36,992 nucleotides of DNA from Paracoccaceae bacterium. GTDB taxonomy: Bacteria > Pseudomonadota > Alphaproteobacteria > Rhodobacterales > Rhodobacteraceae. Positions within the stretch are counted from its first letter, which is position 1, and every line of letters begins with the position of its first letter. Position numbers and translations under genes: made by a program. Shown here in pieces: positions 1 through 7,858 of the stretch. Under the pieces are notes generated by a model that was given only the letters and a program-made list of their open reading frames with translations, did not search any database and was not told the origin of the DNA. The stretch spans positions 1 to 36,992 of the forward strand of contig JAIOJF010000052.1 of the NCBI GenBank assembly GCA_019911965.1. Reading direction: 5' to 3'.

Positions 1-1376
1 CCCGTACCCCGCCCAAAACCGCCCCCACCCATGGCAGCATCCGCCAAGGTTTCGTCTATGATCGCGTTCCGCATATCACGCTGAAATCCATCGCCAACAA
101 CGCTGAGATCGACGTGATCTGGGACAAGATGCAGCCTGCAGTAGAGGATGCCCGCGCCGCCCTCAACACTGAGCTGGTAGGCCACCCCACCCCGTTCAAG
201 GTCGAGGTTGGCGGCCGCAAAGGCAGCAAGATCGACTTCCGCGCCACTGGCGAGGTCTCACTGTCCTCGGGTGAGGCTGCCCCGGCCAATGGCCTGATGG
301 AATGGGAAATCCCGCGTGAATCCCCCGGCGATTGGCCCGAGCCAGCAAAATCCGCCCTCGACCGGTTCTGGGACGCCCGCATCGCCCGCCAGAGCGAGAT
401 CGACGCATCCATCGCCGCCAAGGCTGATTTCGAATTCCTCTACGACAAGCCCTTCCCCGACAATTCCAAGACCCGCGTGGCCGGCCCCTTCACAGTTGAA
501 AGCCTGTCGCCCCACCGCACGCTGGCCGTCGACTGGGATGATGAGCTGATCGACACTTACGAGGCCGCCGAGGGCAGGCGTAAGACCGCAGAACGCTCGG
601 ATGATTTCACCGACTTCGCCCATATGATCCTGGAAAACCTGAAAGCCGCCGGTGTGCAGCAGGCCCACAAGGAAGACCGGATCAGTTTCACCGCCCTACA
701 GGGCTGGCCCGGCCGCTATATCAGCGCCGAGGGCACCTTCATGGAAGGCGAGGTGCAGCGCCGCGCCGGTATCTTCATCGGCCCCGAATTCGGCACCGTG
801 TCGCGCCCCGATCTGGTCGCCGCTGCGCGCGAAGCAGGCGATGCCGGTTTCGACATGCTGATTGCGTGCGCCTTCAACTACGACGCCCATTCCGCCGAGT
901 TTGACAAACTGGGCCGTGTGCCGGTTTTGAAGGCGCGGATGAACCCCGATCTGCACATGGCGGCGGACCTGAAAACCACCGGGGCCGGCAACCTGTTCGT
1001 GATCTTCGGCGAGCCGGATATCCGGATCACCGATGCGGGCGACGGGATGGTGCAGGTCCAGGTCTTTGGCGTGGACGTGTTCAAGCCCCAGACCGGCGAG
1101 GTGCAATCTGAAGGCACGGACGGTATCGCGTTGTGGATGCTGGACACCGATTACAATGAGGAATCGTTTTTCGTCCGCCACGCCTATTTCCTTGGTGCCA
1201 ACGACCCCTACAAGGCTCTGAAAACCACGCTGAAGTCCGAGATAGACCAGGAGGCCTGGGAGAGCCTGTATTCCGACACCTCCCGGCCCTTCGAGAAACC
1301 GAATTCGGGAAGGATCGCGGTGAAGGTGATCAATCACCTCGGGGATGAGGTGATGAAGGTTTTTGCGGTGGAGTGA
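1..1376 (+). CDS. Mod-like adenine-specific DNA methyltransferase, C-terminal part (5' truncated by window)
   Basis: The reading frame is open from the first bases of the window and ends with TGA at 1374-1376, so the start and the catalytic N-terminal half lie outside. The residues before the first internal GTG at 114 (GFVYDRVPHITLKSIANNAE) continue the protein naturally and match what I recall of large Mod-type site-specific DNA methyltransferases, as do the motifs 'FNYDAH', 'VPVLKARMNPDLHM' and a C-terminal 'INHLGDEVMKVF'. Members of this family methylate adenine in DNA, usually together with a restriction or helicase subunit. The FxGxG and DPPY/NPPY motifs are not visible in this part. The next gene starts 6 nt after the stop, so the methyltransferase is probably the upstream member of an operon with the two genes that follow. 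The type III-like assignment is family recognition, not a search result. Confidence 0.8.
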   Translation, partial: RTPPKTAPTHGSIRQGFVYDRVPHITLKSIANNAEIDVIWDKMQPAVEDARAALNTELVGHPTPFKVEVGGRKGSKIDFRATGEVSLSSGEAAPANGLMEWEIPRESPGDWPEPAKSALDRFWDARIARQSEIDASIAAKADFEFLYDKPFPDNSKTRVAGPFTVESLSPHRTLAVDWDDELIDTYEAAEGRRKTAERSDDFTDFAHMILENLKAAGVQQAHKEDRISFTALQGWPGRYISAEGTFMEGEVQRRAGIFIGPEFGTVSRPDLVAAAREAGDAGFDMLIACAFNYDAHSAEFDKLGRVPVLKARMNPDLHMAADLKTTGAGNLFVIFGEPDIRITDAGDGMVQVQVFGVDVFKPQTGEVQSEGTDGIALWMLDTDYNEESFFVRHAYFLGANDPYKALKTTLKSEIDQEAWESLYSDTSRPFEKPNSGRIAVKVINHLGDEVMKVFAVE

Positions 1377-1382
1377 GACGAA

Positions 1383-2369
1383 ATGACAGATTCTTCCTGT
1401 CCGATTTGGCAAACGGCTGCGAAAGCACCCCCAACGACACGCGACGGTCAAGATGTGGATTCGCCCCGCGCTGGTGGTCCTTATTTCATAAGCGGCACAG
1501 CGTCCGCGATGCTCAAGAATTGGGCCGAGCCCATGAAAACCAAGCTCACGTCCTGGCTCGTCGAACAGCGCAGGCTAGGCGTCTCGTGCCCCGAAATATC
1601 GAGCACCACTTTGACGGAGGTAGCAAAGAGGCGCCCGCTTTCGGTTCATGACAGAGCAGACGCTTTGCTCCGCTACCTTGACGCTAGGAGCGACCTACTG
1701 GGTACGGTCGTGAAATTCTACGCGTTGGACAACAGCAAGGCTCAGGGACACGCAAACGAGCTGCTGGCTTGGACTGCCTCCAGACAAATACCGGAAGTCA
1801 TTACACTCGCTGAATATTGCCATGAAGAAGGCTGGATAGAGCACCGCGTCACAGAGCGGTCAGGATCATCGAAAAATACAGTTCACGAAATGATGCTCAG
1901 GCCGCCTGGCTATGCGCGACTTGCTGAACTTGAGGGGTACAATGCCGCGTCAAAACAGGCCTTTGTCGCCATGTGGTTCGATGAGACCATGAAGCAAGTC
2001 TACGATGAAGGCATCGCGCCAGCGATCCGCGATGCAGGATATGAACCTGTGCGTATTGATCGAAAAGAACACAACAACAAGATCGACGACGAGATCGTCG
2101 CTGAAATTCGTCGATCGCGTTTCGTTGTATCTGATTTTACGCAAGGCGCTTCAGGTGCTCGTGGCGGTGTCTATTACGAGGCCGGCTTTGCTCACGGGTT
2201 CAATATACCCGTGATTTTCACATGCCGTCTCGACGGACTCGGCAAGGTTCATTTTGACACCCGCCAATACAACCACATAACTTGGGAGACTCCTGGAGAG
2301 CTAAGAGAGCGGCTTGCAAAGCGCATCTCAGCAACGCTCGGTGACGGGCCATTGCGAAAGGCAGACTGA
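1383..2369 (+). CDS. Protein with C-terminal TIR-like / nucleoside 2-deoxyribosyltransferase-like domain
   Basis: The product has 328 residues. The first ~50 contain 'SSCPIW' and 'DSPRAGGPYFISG', which looks like a degenerate zinc-ribbon start with only one of the expected cysteines. The middle is helical and unassigned. From about residue 192 the protein reads as a Rossmann-like domain: 'FVAMWFDETMKQVYD' (strand-helix), 'EPVRIDRKEHNNKIDDEI', 'SRFVVSDFT', and 'GGVYYEAGFAHG' with a candidate catalytic glutamate at about residue 266. This pattern is shared by TIR-like and nucleoside-2-deoxyribosyltransferase-like domains that cleave N-glycosidic bonds, including NAD in some defence systems. The ATG at 1383 lies 6 nt after the methyltransferase stop and the helicase starts 3 nt after this stop, so the three genes are probably co-transcribed. 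NAD cleavage here is inference from family and context. Confidence 0.65.
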   Translation: MTDSSCPIWQTAAKAPPTTRDGQDVDSPRAGGPYFISGTASAMLKNWAEPMKTKLTSWLVEQRRLGVSCPEISSTTLTEVAKRRPLSVHDRADALLRYLDARSDLLGTVVKFYALDNSKAQGHANELLAWTASRQIPEVITLAEYCHEEGWIEHRVTERSGSSKNTVHEMMLRPPGYARLAELEGYNAASKQAFVAMWFDETMKQVYDEGIAPAIRDAGYEPVRIDRKEHNNKIDDEIVAEIRRSRFVVSDFTQGASGARGGVYYEAGFAHGFNIPVIFTCRLDGLGKVHFDTRQYNHITWETPGELRERLAKRISATLGDGPLRKAD

Positions 2370-2372
2370 GCA

Positions 2373-4463
2373 ATGGAATTTCGCATCGCCGACACTTTCA
2401 CCGACAGCCTCGGCCGCCTGACAGCGCAGGAGCAAAAGGCGGCCAAGACCACCGCTTTTGATTTGCAACTGGACCCGGCTTCGAACGGCCTTTCGTTCCA
2501 CAAGCTCGACCGGGCGAAGGATTCGAACTTCTGGTCGGTGCGGGTGAATGCCGACATCCGGATCATCGTCCATCGCACGGCAGCCAGCATCCTGCTGGTC
2601 TATGTTGACCATCACGACGATGCCTACAAATGGGCGGAACGGCGCAAGATCGAACGTCACCCAACGACTGGCGCGATGCAGTTGGTCGAAGTGCGCGAAC
2701 GGGTCGAAGAGGTGGAGATCTTCAAGCCCAAGGAAGCGCCGGTTGCTCCGGCACCCACCGCGAAACCTGCCGCCAAGTTGTTCGACAACCTGCGCAAGTT
2801 CGAACTGATGGCGTTTGGCGTGCCCGAGGAATGGGTGAACGATGTTCGCTCCGCCACCGAGGACACGCTGTTCGACATCATCGAGCACTTGCCGCAAGAG
2901 GCCCAGGAAGCGTTGCTGAAACTGGCCGTGGGCGAGAAAATCCAACCGCCAGAACCTGCGCCGGTCGAGGCCGATCCTTTCGCCCATCCCGATGCCCAGC
3001 GCCGTTTCCGCGTGTTGACCAATGCCGACGAGTTGAAGCAGGCGCTGGATTACCCTTGGGACAAATGGGCGATTTTTCTGCATCCTGCACAGGCTGATCT
3101 GGTCGAGCGGTCTTTCTCCGGCCCCGCTCGAGTGTCGGGGTCGGCAGGAACCGGCAAGACCATCGTGGCCCTGCACCGCGCAGTACATCTTGCGCGCGTC
3201 AACACTGACGCTACCATCTTGCTGACCACTTTTTCAAAACCTCTGGCTAACGCGCTGCGCATCAAATTGACCAGCCTTGTTGGGGGTGAGCCTCAGATCG
3301 CGTCCCGTGTCGTAGTAAAGGCGCTCCCTGCGGTGGGTTACGATCTCTATACCGAATGGTTCGGCCAACCCCAGATTGCCGCACCAGCGCTGATCCGGTC
3401 TTTGATCACCAAAGCTGCTTCAGAGGTTGAAGGCCATCGCTTCTCGCTCCATTTTCTCGTCGGAGAGTGGAACGATATTGTCGACGCCTGGCAGTTGCAT
3501 TCCTGGGACGAGTATCGCGACGTGTCGCGCCTTGGTCGCAAGACGAGGATCGGCGGCAAGCAGCGCGAAATCCTCTGGGCTATCTTCGAGCGCGTGCGCG
3601 CTGGGCTAGCCGAACGCCGTGTTGCCACATGGCCTGACGTATTCGGACAGTTGACGGAAAAACTGACGCAGAAATCCACAATGCCATATGATTTTTCAGT
3701 CATCGACGAGGCACAAGATCTGGGTGTGGCTGAGGCGCGATTTTTCGCTGCAATGGCAGCGGATCGGGGCGACGGGCTTTTCTTCGCAGGCGATCTCGGC
3801 CAGCGCATTTTCCAGCAACCATTTTCGTGGAAGGCGCTGGGCCTCGATGTCCGTGGCCGATCCTTCACGCTGCGCATAAACTATCGCACCTCGCATCAAA
3901 TCCGGCTTCATGCCGACCGGCTGCTTCCTGCAACAGTCTCTGATGTTGATGGAAACACGGAGGCGCGGCGCGGCACTGTGTCGATGTTCGACGGCCCGCC
4001 ACCGGCGGTCGTGCCATGTACGGACGCCGAACACGAATGTCGTATTGTGGGCGAGTGGATCAAGGATCGACTGAAAGAAGGATGTGCCCCCAGCGAAATG
4101 GGCGTATTTGTGCGGTCCGATGCGGAAATGAAACGTGCGCGGGCAGCGGTCAAAGCGGCAGATATCCACGCCGTCGAACTGAACGACAAAGTCGAAGTCG
4201 AGACCGGCGCAGTCGCCATCAGCACAATGCATTTTGCCAAAGGGCTGGAGTTTCGGTCAGTGGTGGTGATGGCCTGCGACGATGACGTCATACCCCAATC
4301 AGTTCGGATTGAATCAGTTGCTGACAATGCCGACCTTGAAGAGGTCTATAATACCGAACGGCATTTGCTCTATGTAGCCTGCACACGTGCGCGGGATCAT
4401 CTGCTGGTGACTGGCATTACGCCGGTATCTGAATTTGTCGACGATTTCCTGCAAGGGAGTTGA
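2373..4463 (+). CDS. RelE/ParE-like domain fused to UvrD/Rep-type superfamily 1 helicase
   Basis: The product has 696 residues. Residues 1 to about 90 ('MEFRIADTFTDSL...DSNFWSVRVNADIRIIVH...LLVYVDHHDDAYKWAERR') have the layout of a RelE/ParE-type toxin fold. A linker follows, then an SF1A helicase: Walker A 'SGSAGTGKT' at residues 255-263, 'LLTTFSKPLAN' (motif Ia), Walker B 'VIDEAQD' with D445-E446, 'FFAGDLGQRIF' (motif III), 'LRINYRTSHQI' (motif IV), 'STMHFAKGLEFRSVVV' (motif V) and 'LLYVACTRARDHLLV' (motif VI). UvrD-type helicases unwind DNA 3' to 5' using ATP. The gene starts 3 nt after the previous stop, so translation is probably coupled. Helicases of this architecture recur in defence islands. 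Whether the RelE-like part still cuts RNA or only binds nucleic acid cannot be seen here. Confidence 0.85.
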   Translation: MEFRIADTFTDSLGRLTAQEQKAAKTTAFDLQLDPASNGLSFHKLDRAKDSNFWSVRVNADIRIIVHRTAASILLVYVDHHDDAYKWAERRKIERHPTTGAMQLVEVRERVEEVEIFKPKEAPVAPAPTAKPAAKLFDNLRKFELMAFGVPEEWVNDVRSATEDTLFDIIEHLPQEAQEALLKLAVGEKIQPPEPAPVEADPFAHPDAQRRFRVLTNADELKQALDYPWDKWAIFLHPAQADLVERSFSGPARVSGSAGTGKTIVALHRAVHLARVNTDATILLTTFSKPLANALRIKLTSLVGGEPQIASRVVVKALPAVGYDLYTEWFGQPQIAAPALIRSLITKAASEVEGHRFSLHFLVGEWNDIVDAWQLHSWDEYRDVSRLGRKTRIGGKQREILWAIFERVRAGLAERRVATWPDVFGQLTEKLTQKSTMPYDFSVIDEAQDLGVAEARFFAAMAADRGDGLFFAGDLGQRIFQQPFSWKALGLDVRGRSFTLRINYRTSHQIRLHADRLLPATVSDVDGNTEARRGTVSMFDGPPPAVVPCTDAEHECRIVGEWIKDRLKEGCAPSEMGVFVRSDAEMKRARAAVKAADIHAVELNDKVEVETGAVAISTMHFAKGLEFRSVVVMACDDDVIPQSVRIESVADNADLEEVYNTERHLLYVACTRARDHLLVTGITPVSEFVDDFLQGS

Positions 4464-4838
4464 TCAGAACTCTTGGTCGGGCGCGGCATCTTGTTGACTG
4501 ACCTCTCCTTGTTGACCTGCGTCCTGAGCAACAATGGCACGCGCTCAGTGGAAACTCTCTGGGCCTGCCCCCCTGGCACGGTTCCTCCCTGGCTGGATTT
4601 GTATACGGGGGGGCTGAGCGCGGCATTTCGCTAGCGAAAGTGGTTTTTGTGGGGGAAGCCACTTGGAAGCCACCTAAAATTGTCAGGTATTTAATAGTTC
4701 AATATAACAGCAAGTTACGGCGCACCGCGATTACTCATGGGTGGATTCTTGAGTAAACCACTCAAGAATCCAGCTTGTGGAAGCCAGCCAGCGGAAGCCA
4801 CCCGCCGGGAAGCCCTTGAATCCACGTATGATTTTTGA
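4464..4838. other. Non-coding region with palindrome, GGAAGCCA iterons and a 13-bp hairpin
   Basis: No convincing gene is present between the helicase stop and the ParB-methyltransferase leader. Signals visible: a perfect 14-bp palindrome TTTCGCTAGCGAAA at 4626-4639; four exact copies of GGAAGCCA at 4654-4661, 4665-4672, 4779-4786 and 4793-4800, with a variant near 4808; and an inverted repeat described separately. This stretch separates the defence-like cluster from the phage genes and may hold a boundary, a regulator-binding site or a replication/packaging signal. None of these roles is shown. Confidence 0.5.
4742..4772. repeat. 13-bp perfect inverted repeat with 5-nt loop
   Basis: TGGATTCTTGAGT at 4742-4754 is the exact reverse complement of ACTCAAGAATCCA at 4760-4772, with AAACC between. 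No T-run follows on either strand, so a simple intrinsic terminator is less likely than an operator, recombination site or structured RNA. It sits between the two pairs of GGAAGCCA words. Confidence 0.7.
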
Positions 4839-4867
4839 TTGACAAAGCTGCCCCCCTTGACTCATAC
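4839..4867 (+). promoter_or_regulatory. Candidate sigma70-type promoter of the methyltransferase operon
   Basis: A perfect TTGACA lies at 4839-4844, with TCATAC at 4862-4867 after a 17-nt spacer. The -10 box is poor, so the call depends mainly on the -35 box and on its position upstream of a co-directional gene cluster. Transcription from here would run into the terminator-like hairpin at 4885-4922 before the first gene. Confidence 0.35.
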
Positions 4868-4884
4868 CTTGATCATCGAAGAAT

Positions 4885-4922
4885 AGCGCCCGCAGGAACC
4901 CCCTCGCGGGCGCTTTCGTTTT
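4885..4922 (+). terminator. Terminator-like GC hairpin followed by a T-rich tail
   Basis: AGCGCCCGC at 4885-4893 pairs perfectly with GCGGGCGCT at 4906-4914 across a 12-nt loop, followed by TTCGTTTT. This is the shape of a rho-independent terminator on the plus strand. It lies between the candidate promoter at 4839 and the ATG at 5009, so it could act as a leader terminator or attenuator, or it could end transcription coming from the defence-like cluster. Confidence 0.6.
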
Positions 4923-5008
4923 CCCCACATCGCAGATCCCGATCCCGCCGCTGGCATCGCCAGCGCGCGCTTGCGTCGACCCGCCCTGCTTCAAACGAGA
5001 GCCGCCCC

Positions 5009-6271
5009 ATGGACCTGGTGTTTGCACCGAGCCAGATTGAGACGTGGCCGATTGACCGGCTGCGCCCCTATGCTCGCAATGCCAAGATCCACGCCACTGA
5101 TCAGGTCGCCAAGATCGCCGCCAGCATGGCGAAGTTCGGCTGGACCGTACCGTGTATGGTGGCCGATGACGGTGAGCTGATCGCCGGGCATGGCCGGGTT
5201 CTGGCCGCCGCTATGTTGGGGCTGAAGGATGTGCCGGTGATCCGGCTCAGCCATCTCGACGAGGCCGAACGCCGTGCCTACCGAATCGCGGACAACAAAC
5301 TGACTGAATTGGGCGAATGGGACGAGACCATGCTGCGCGACGAGATCGCCGGGCTGTTGGCTGAGGATTTCGACCTGTCGCTGCTGGGGATCACTGACGA
5401 GGATCTGGACGCGCTTCTTCGGGATCCAGATGCGCTGGGCGGCGACGGGCCGGTCGAAGGCGAGGATGACATTCCGGAACCGCCGGTCACGCCGGTATCG
5501 ATTGCGGGTGACCTCTGGCAGCTCGGGCCGCATCGGCTGATCTGCGGTGACAGCACATCGGCCGATGTGGTCGGTCGACTACTTGGCGATGTGAAGCCGC
5601 TGTTGATGGTGACCGATCCGCCCTACGGCGTGGAATACGACCCATCCTGGCGTAACCAGGCAGGCGCGGCCAAGACCAAACGCACCGGCAAGGTGTTGAA
5701 CGACGACCGGGCCGACTGGCGCGACGCTTGGGCGCTGTTCCCCGGTGACGTCGCCTATGTCTGGCATGGCGCGCTACATGCCGCGACAGTTGCGGAGAGC
5801 CTGATGTCGGCGGGGTTCGCAGTGCGGTCGCAGATCATCTGGGCCAAAGACCGGCTGGTGCTCAGCCGCGGCGATTACCACTGGCAGCATGAACCATGTT
5901 GGTATGCGGTCAAAAAGTCCGGCAAGGGCCACTGGGCCGGGGATCGCAAGCAGACGACGCTGTGGCAGATCTCCGGCAAGGACCAGGATGCCGCCACGGT
6001 GCATGGCACGCAGAAACCGGTCGAATGCATGCGCCGCCCGATCCTGAACAATTCCAGCCCTGGCCAGGCGGTGTTTGAACCCTTCATGGGATCCGGCACC
6101 ACACTGATCGCGGCGGAGACCACGGGCCGGGTCTGCTTCGGGATCGAGTTGAACCCGGCCTATGTCGATGTGGCCATCGAGCGCTGGCAGTCCTTCACCG
6201 GTGCGAATGCCGTGTTGATCGAGACCGGCGAGACCTTCGCCGACCTGAAGGCCAGGAGGCTGGCGGCATGA
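5009..6271 (+). CDS. ParB/Srx-domain fused to beta-class DNA methyltransferase (DPPY type)
   Basis: The product has 420 residues starting at the ATG at 5009. An upstream in-frame TTG at 4835 would run the protein through the terminator-like hairpin and is not favoured. Residues ~10-130 form a ParB-like nuclease/Srx domain ('RLRPYARNAKIH', 'FGWTVP', 'DGELIAGHGRVLAA', 'RAYRIADNKLTELG'). The methyltransferase follows: motif IV DPPY at residues 203-206 and motif I FEPFMGSGT at 356-364, an order typical of beta-class N6-adenine or N4-cytosine enzymes. Such fusions are common beside phage terminase genes and probably modify phage DNA against host restriction. No cognate restriction enzyme is visible, so it appears to be an orphan. 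Its stop overlaps the start of a paralogue (ATGA). Confidence 0.9.
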   Translation: MDLVFAPSQIETWPIDRLRPYARNAKIHATDQVAKIAASMAKFGWTVPCMVADDGELIAGHGRVLAAAMLGLKDVPVIRLSHLDEAERRAYRIADNKLTELGEWDETMLRDEIAGLLAEDFDLSLLGITDEDLDALLRDPDALGGDGPVEGEDDIPEPPVTPVSIAGDLWQLGPHRLICGDSTSADVVGRLLGDVKPLLMVTDPPYGVEYDPSWRNQAGAAKTKRTGKVLNDDRADWRDAWALFPGDVAYVWHGALHAATVAESLMSAGFAVRSQIIWAKDRLVLSRGDYHWQHEPCWYAVKKSGKGHWAGDRKQTTLWQISGKDQDAATVHGTQKPVECMRRPILNNSSPGQAVFEPFMGSGTTLIAAETTGRVCFGIELNPAYVDVAIERWQSFTGANAVLIETGETFADLKARRLAA

Positions 6272-7641
6272 ACCCGCCCCTGTCACCCAGGCAGATCGAG
6301 TATTGGCCGCTGGCCCGGCTGAAGCCCTATGCCCGCAACGCCAAGACCCATGACACCGATCAGGTGGCAAAGATCGCCGCCAGCATGGCTGAGTTCGGCT
6401 GGACTGTCCCGGTACTGGTCGCGGCGGATGGTGAGTTGATCGCTGGCCATGGCCGCGTCCTGGCCGCCGTCCACCTCGGGCTGAGCGAGGCCCCGGTGAT
6501 CGTGCTGGGTCATCTGACCGAGGCGCAGCGTCGGGCGTATCGCATCGCCGACAACAAACTGACCGAGCTGGGCGGGTGGGACGAGGCCTTGTTGTTGCAG
6601 GAATTACAGGCGCTGCTGGCCGAGGATTTCGACCTGGGGCTGATCGGGATCCCGGACGATGAACTGGATGCGCTGCTGGACAATGCCGACGACCTCTCGG
6701 TGATTTCCGACGACGCGGCCGATGCGATCCCAGAGCCACCCGCCGAACCGATCAACCGCCCCGGCGATATCTGGGCGCTGGGCCAGCACCGGCTGTGCTG
6801 CGGCGACGCCACCGATGCGGCCGCCGTGGCCAGTCTGATGCAGGGAGAACAGGCCACGCTGATGTTCACCTCGCCGCCCTACGCCCAGCAGCGCGACTAC
6901 GGTGCCGCAAAGGACAAGATCGGCGATTGGGATGCGCTGATGCAGGGCGTGTTCACCGCAGCCCCGGTCGCTGGTGACGCGCAACTCCTGGTCAACCTCG
7001 GTCTCGTGCACCGGAGCGGTGAATGGCAGCCTTACTGGGAAGGATGGGTAGAATGGATGCGCGCATCTGGTTGGCGACGGTTTGGCTGGTATGTCTGGGA
7101 TCAGGGCCCCGGCCTGCCGGGCGACTGGAACGGCCGCCTTGCCCCGTCGCACGAGTTCATTTTTCACTTCAACCGCGCGCCCCGCAAACCGCACAAGACC
7201 GTTCCGTCCAAGCATGCAGGCGAGGTTCTCGGCGGCGGCGGGCTGCGCGGGGCCGACGGCAGCGTTCACGCCAAGACCGGTACCGGCAACGCGATCCAAA
7301 GTCACCGCATCCCCGATTCAGTGTTTCGGATCATGCGCCACAAGGGCGGGTTGGGCGCGGCAGGATCGCATCCGGCGGTGTTCCCGGTGGCGCTGGTCGA
7401 GGCGGTGCTGACGGCGTTCTCGGATCCCGGCGATCTGATTTATGAACCGTTCTGCGGCTCTGGCACCCAGCTGGTCGCTGCCGAGCGCAGCGGGCGGCGC
7501 TGTTTTGCGATGGAACTGGACCCGGTCTATTGCGATGTGGCCCTGCGACGCTGGGAGAAGGCGACGGGGCGGACGGCCAGTCGCGCCGCCGAACAAGACG
7601 AGGCCGAGAGCCCGGCTCCTCAAACGAGGAAACGCGCATGA
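6268..7641 (+). CDS. ParB/Srx-domain fused to DNA methyltransferase (SPPY type), paralogue of the preceding gene
   Basis: The product has 457 residues; its ATG overlaps the previous stop as ATGA. The ParB-like domain in the first ~135 residues is very close to that of the preceding protein ('KPYARNAKTHDTDQVAKIAA', 'GELIAGHGRVLAAVHLGL'), but the methyltransferase part differs. Motif IV reads SPPY at residues 202-205 instead of DPPY, and motif I is 'YEPFCGSGTQLVAAE' at about 392-406. SPPY is frequent in N4-cytosine methyltransferases, so the two tandem enzymes may mark different bases or sites; this is inference from the motif. The C-terminal ~25 residues are charged and low in complexity. Likely role: modification of phage DNA. 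Confidence 0.9.
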   Translation: MNPPLSPRQIEYWPLARLKPYARNAKTHDTDQVAKIAASMAEFGWTVPVLVAADGELIAGHGRVLAAVHLGLSEAPVIVLGHLTEAQRRAYRIADNKLTELGGWDEALLLQELQALLAEDFDLGLIGIPDDELDALLDNADDLSVISDDAADAIPEPPAEPINRPGDIWALGQHRLCCGDATDAAAVASLMQGEQATLMFTSPPYAQQRDYGAAKDKIGDWDALMQGVFTAAPVAGDAQLLVNLGLVHRSGEWQPYWEGWVEWMRASGWRRFGWYVWDQGPGLPGDWNGRLAPSHEFIFHFNRAPRKPHKTVPSKHAGEVLGGGGLRGADGSVHAKTGTGNAIQSHRIPDSVFRIMRHKGGLGAAGSHPAVFPVALVEAVLTAFSDPGDLIYEPFCGSGTQLVAAERSGRRCFAMELDPVYCDVALRRWEKATGRTASRAAEQDEAESPAPQTRKRA

Positions 7642-7847
7642 CACAGTCCCGACGCATGTCACTTGTTGAAGCCGTCACGAATGTCGTCGCGGGCTACGCG
7701 CTGGCCGTCGCGGCACAGATCGTGGTGTTTCCATGGTTCGGCCTGCAGCTGCATCTTGGCGAAAACTTGACGATCGGTGCAGTTTTCGTTGGCATATCAC
7801 TCCTGCGCAGCTACGCACTGCGCAGGCTGTTCCAGCGTTGGGGGTGA
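7638..7847 (+). CDS. Small membrane protein, DUF7220-like
   Basis: The product has 69 residues and starts at the ATG at 7638, overlapping the previous stop (ATGA) and preceded by an AACGAGGAAA purine-rich site. 'MSLVEAVTNVVAGYALAVAAQIVVFPWFGL' gives one hydrophobic helix and 'LTIGAVFVGISLLRSYALRRLFQRWG' a second, with a basic C terminus inside. I recognise the 'SLVEAVxNVxxGY' pattern as a small phage/prophage family annotated DUF7220. Function unknown. An upstream in-frame start at 7530 would lie inside the methyltransferase gene and is rejected. Confidence 0.75.
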   Translation: MTQSRRMSLVEAVTNVVAGYALAVAAQIVVFPWFGLQLHLGENLTIGAVFVGISLLRSYALRRLFQRWG

Positions 7848-7858
7848 AGTTCAGATGC

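Noticed and set aside
4397-4662. Minus-strand frames over the helicase end, one with MPRPTKSS after a GGAGAGG-like site
   Set aside because: The start resembles that of a regulator or small terminase, but the rest reads through the antisense of the helicase gene with odd composition. At best a leftover 5' fragment.
4835-5008. N-terminal extension of the first ParB-methyltransferase from TTG at 4835
   Set aside because: It would translate a terminator-like hairpin, lacks a ribosome site, and the ParB domain starts naturally at the ATG at 5009.
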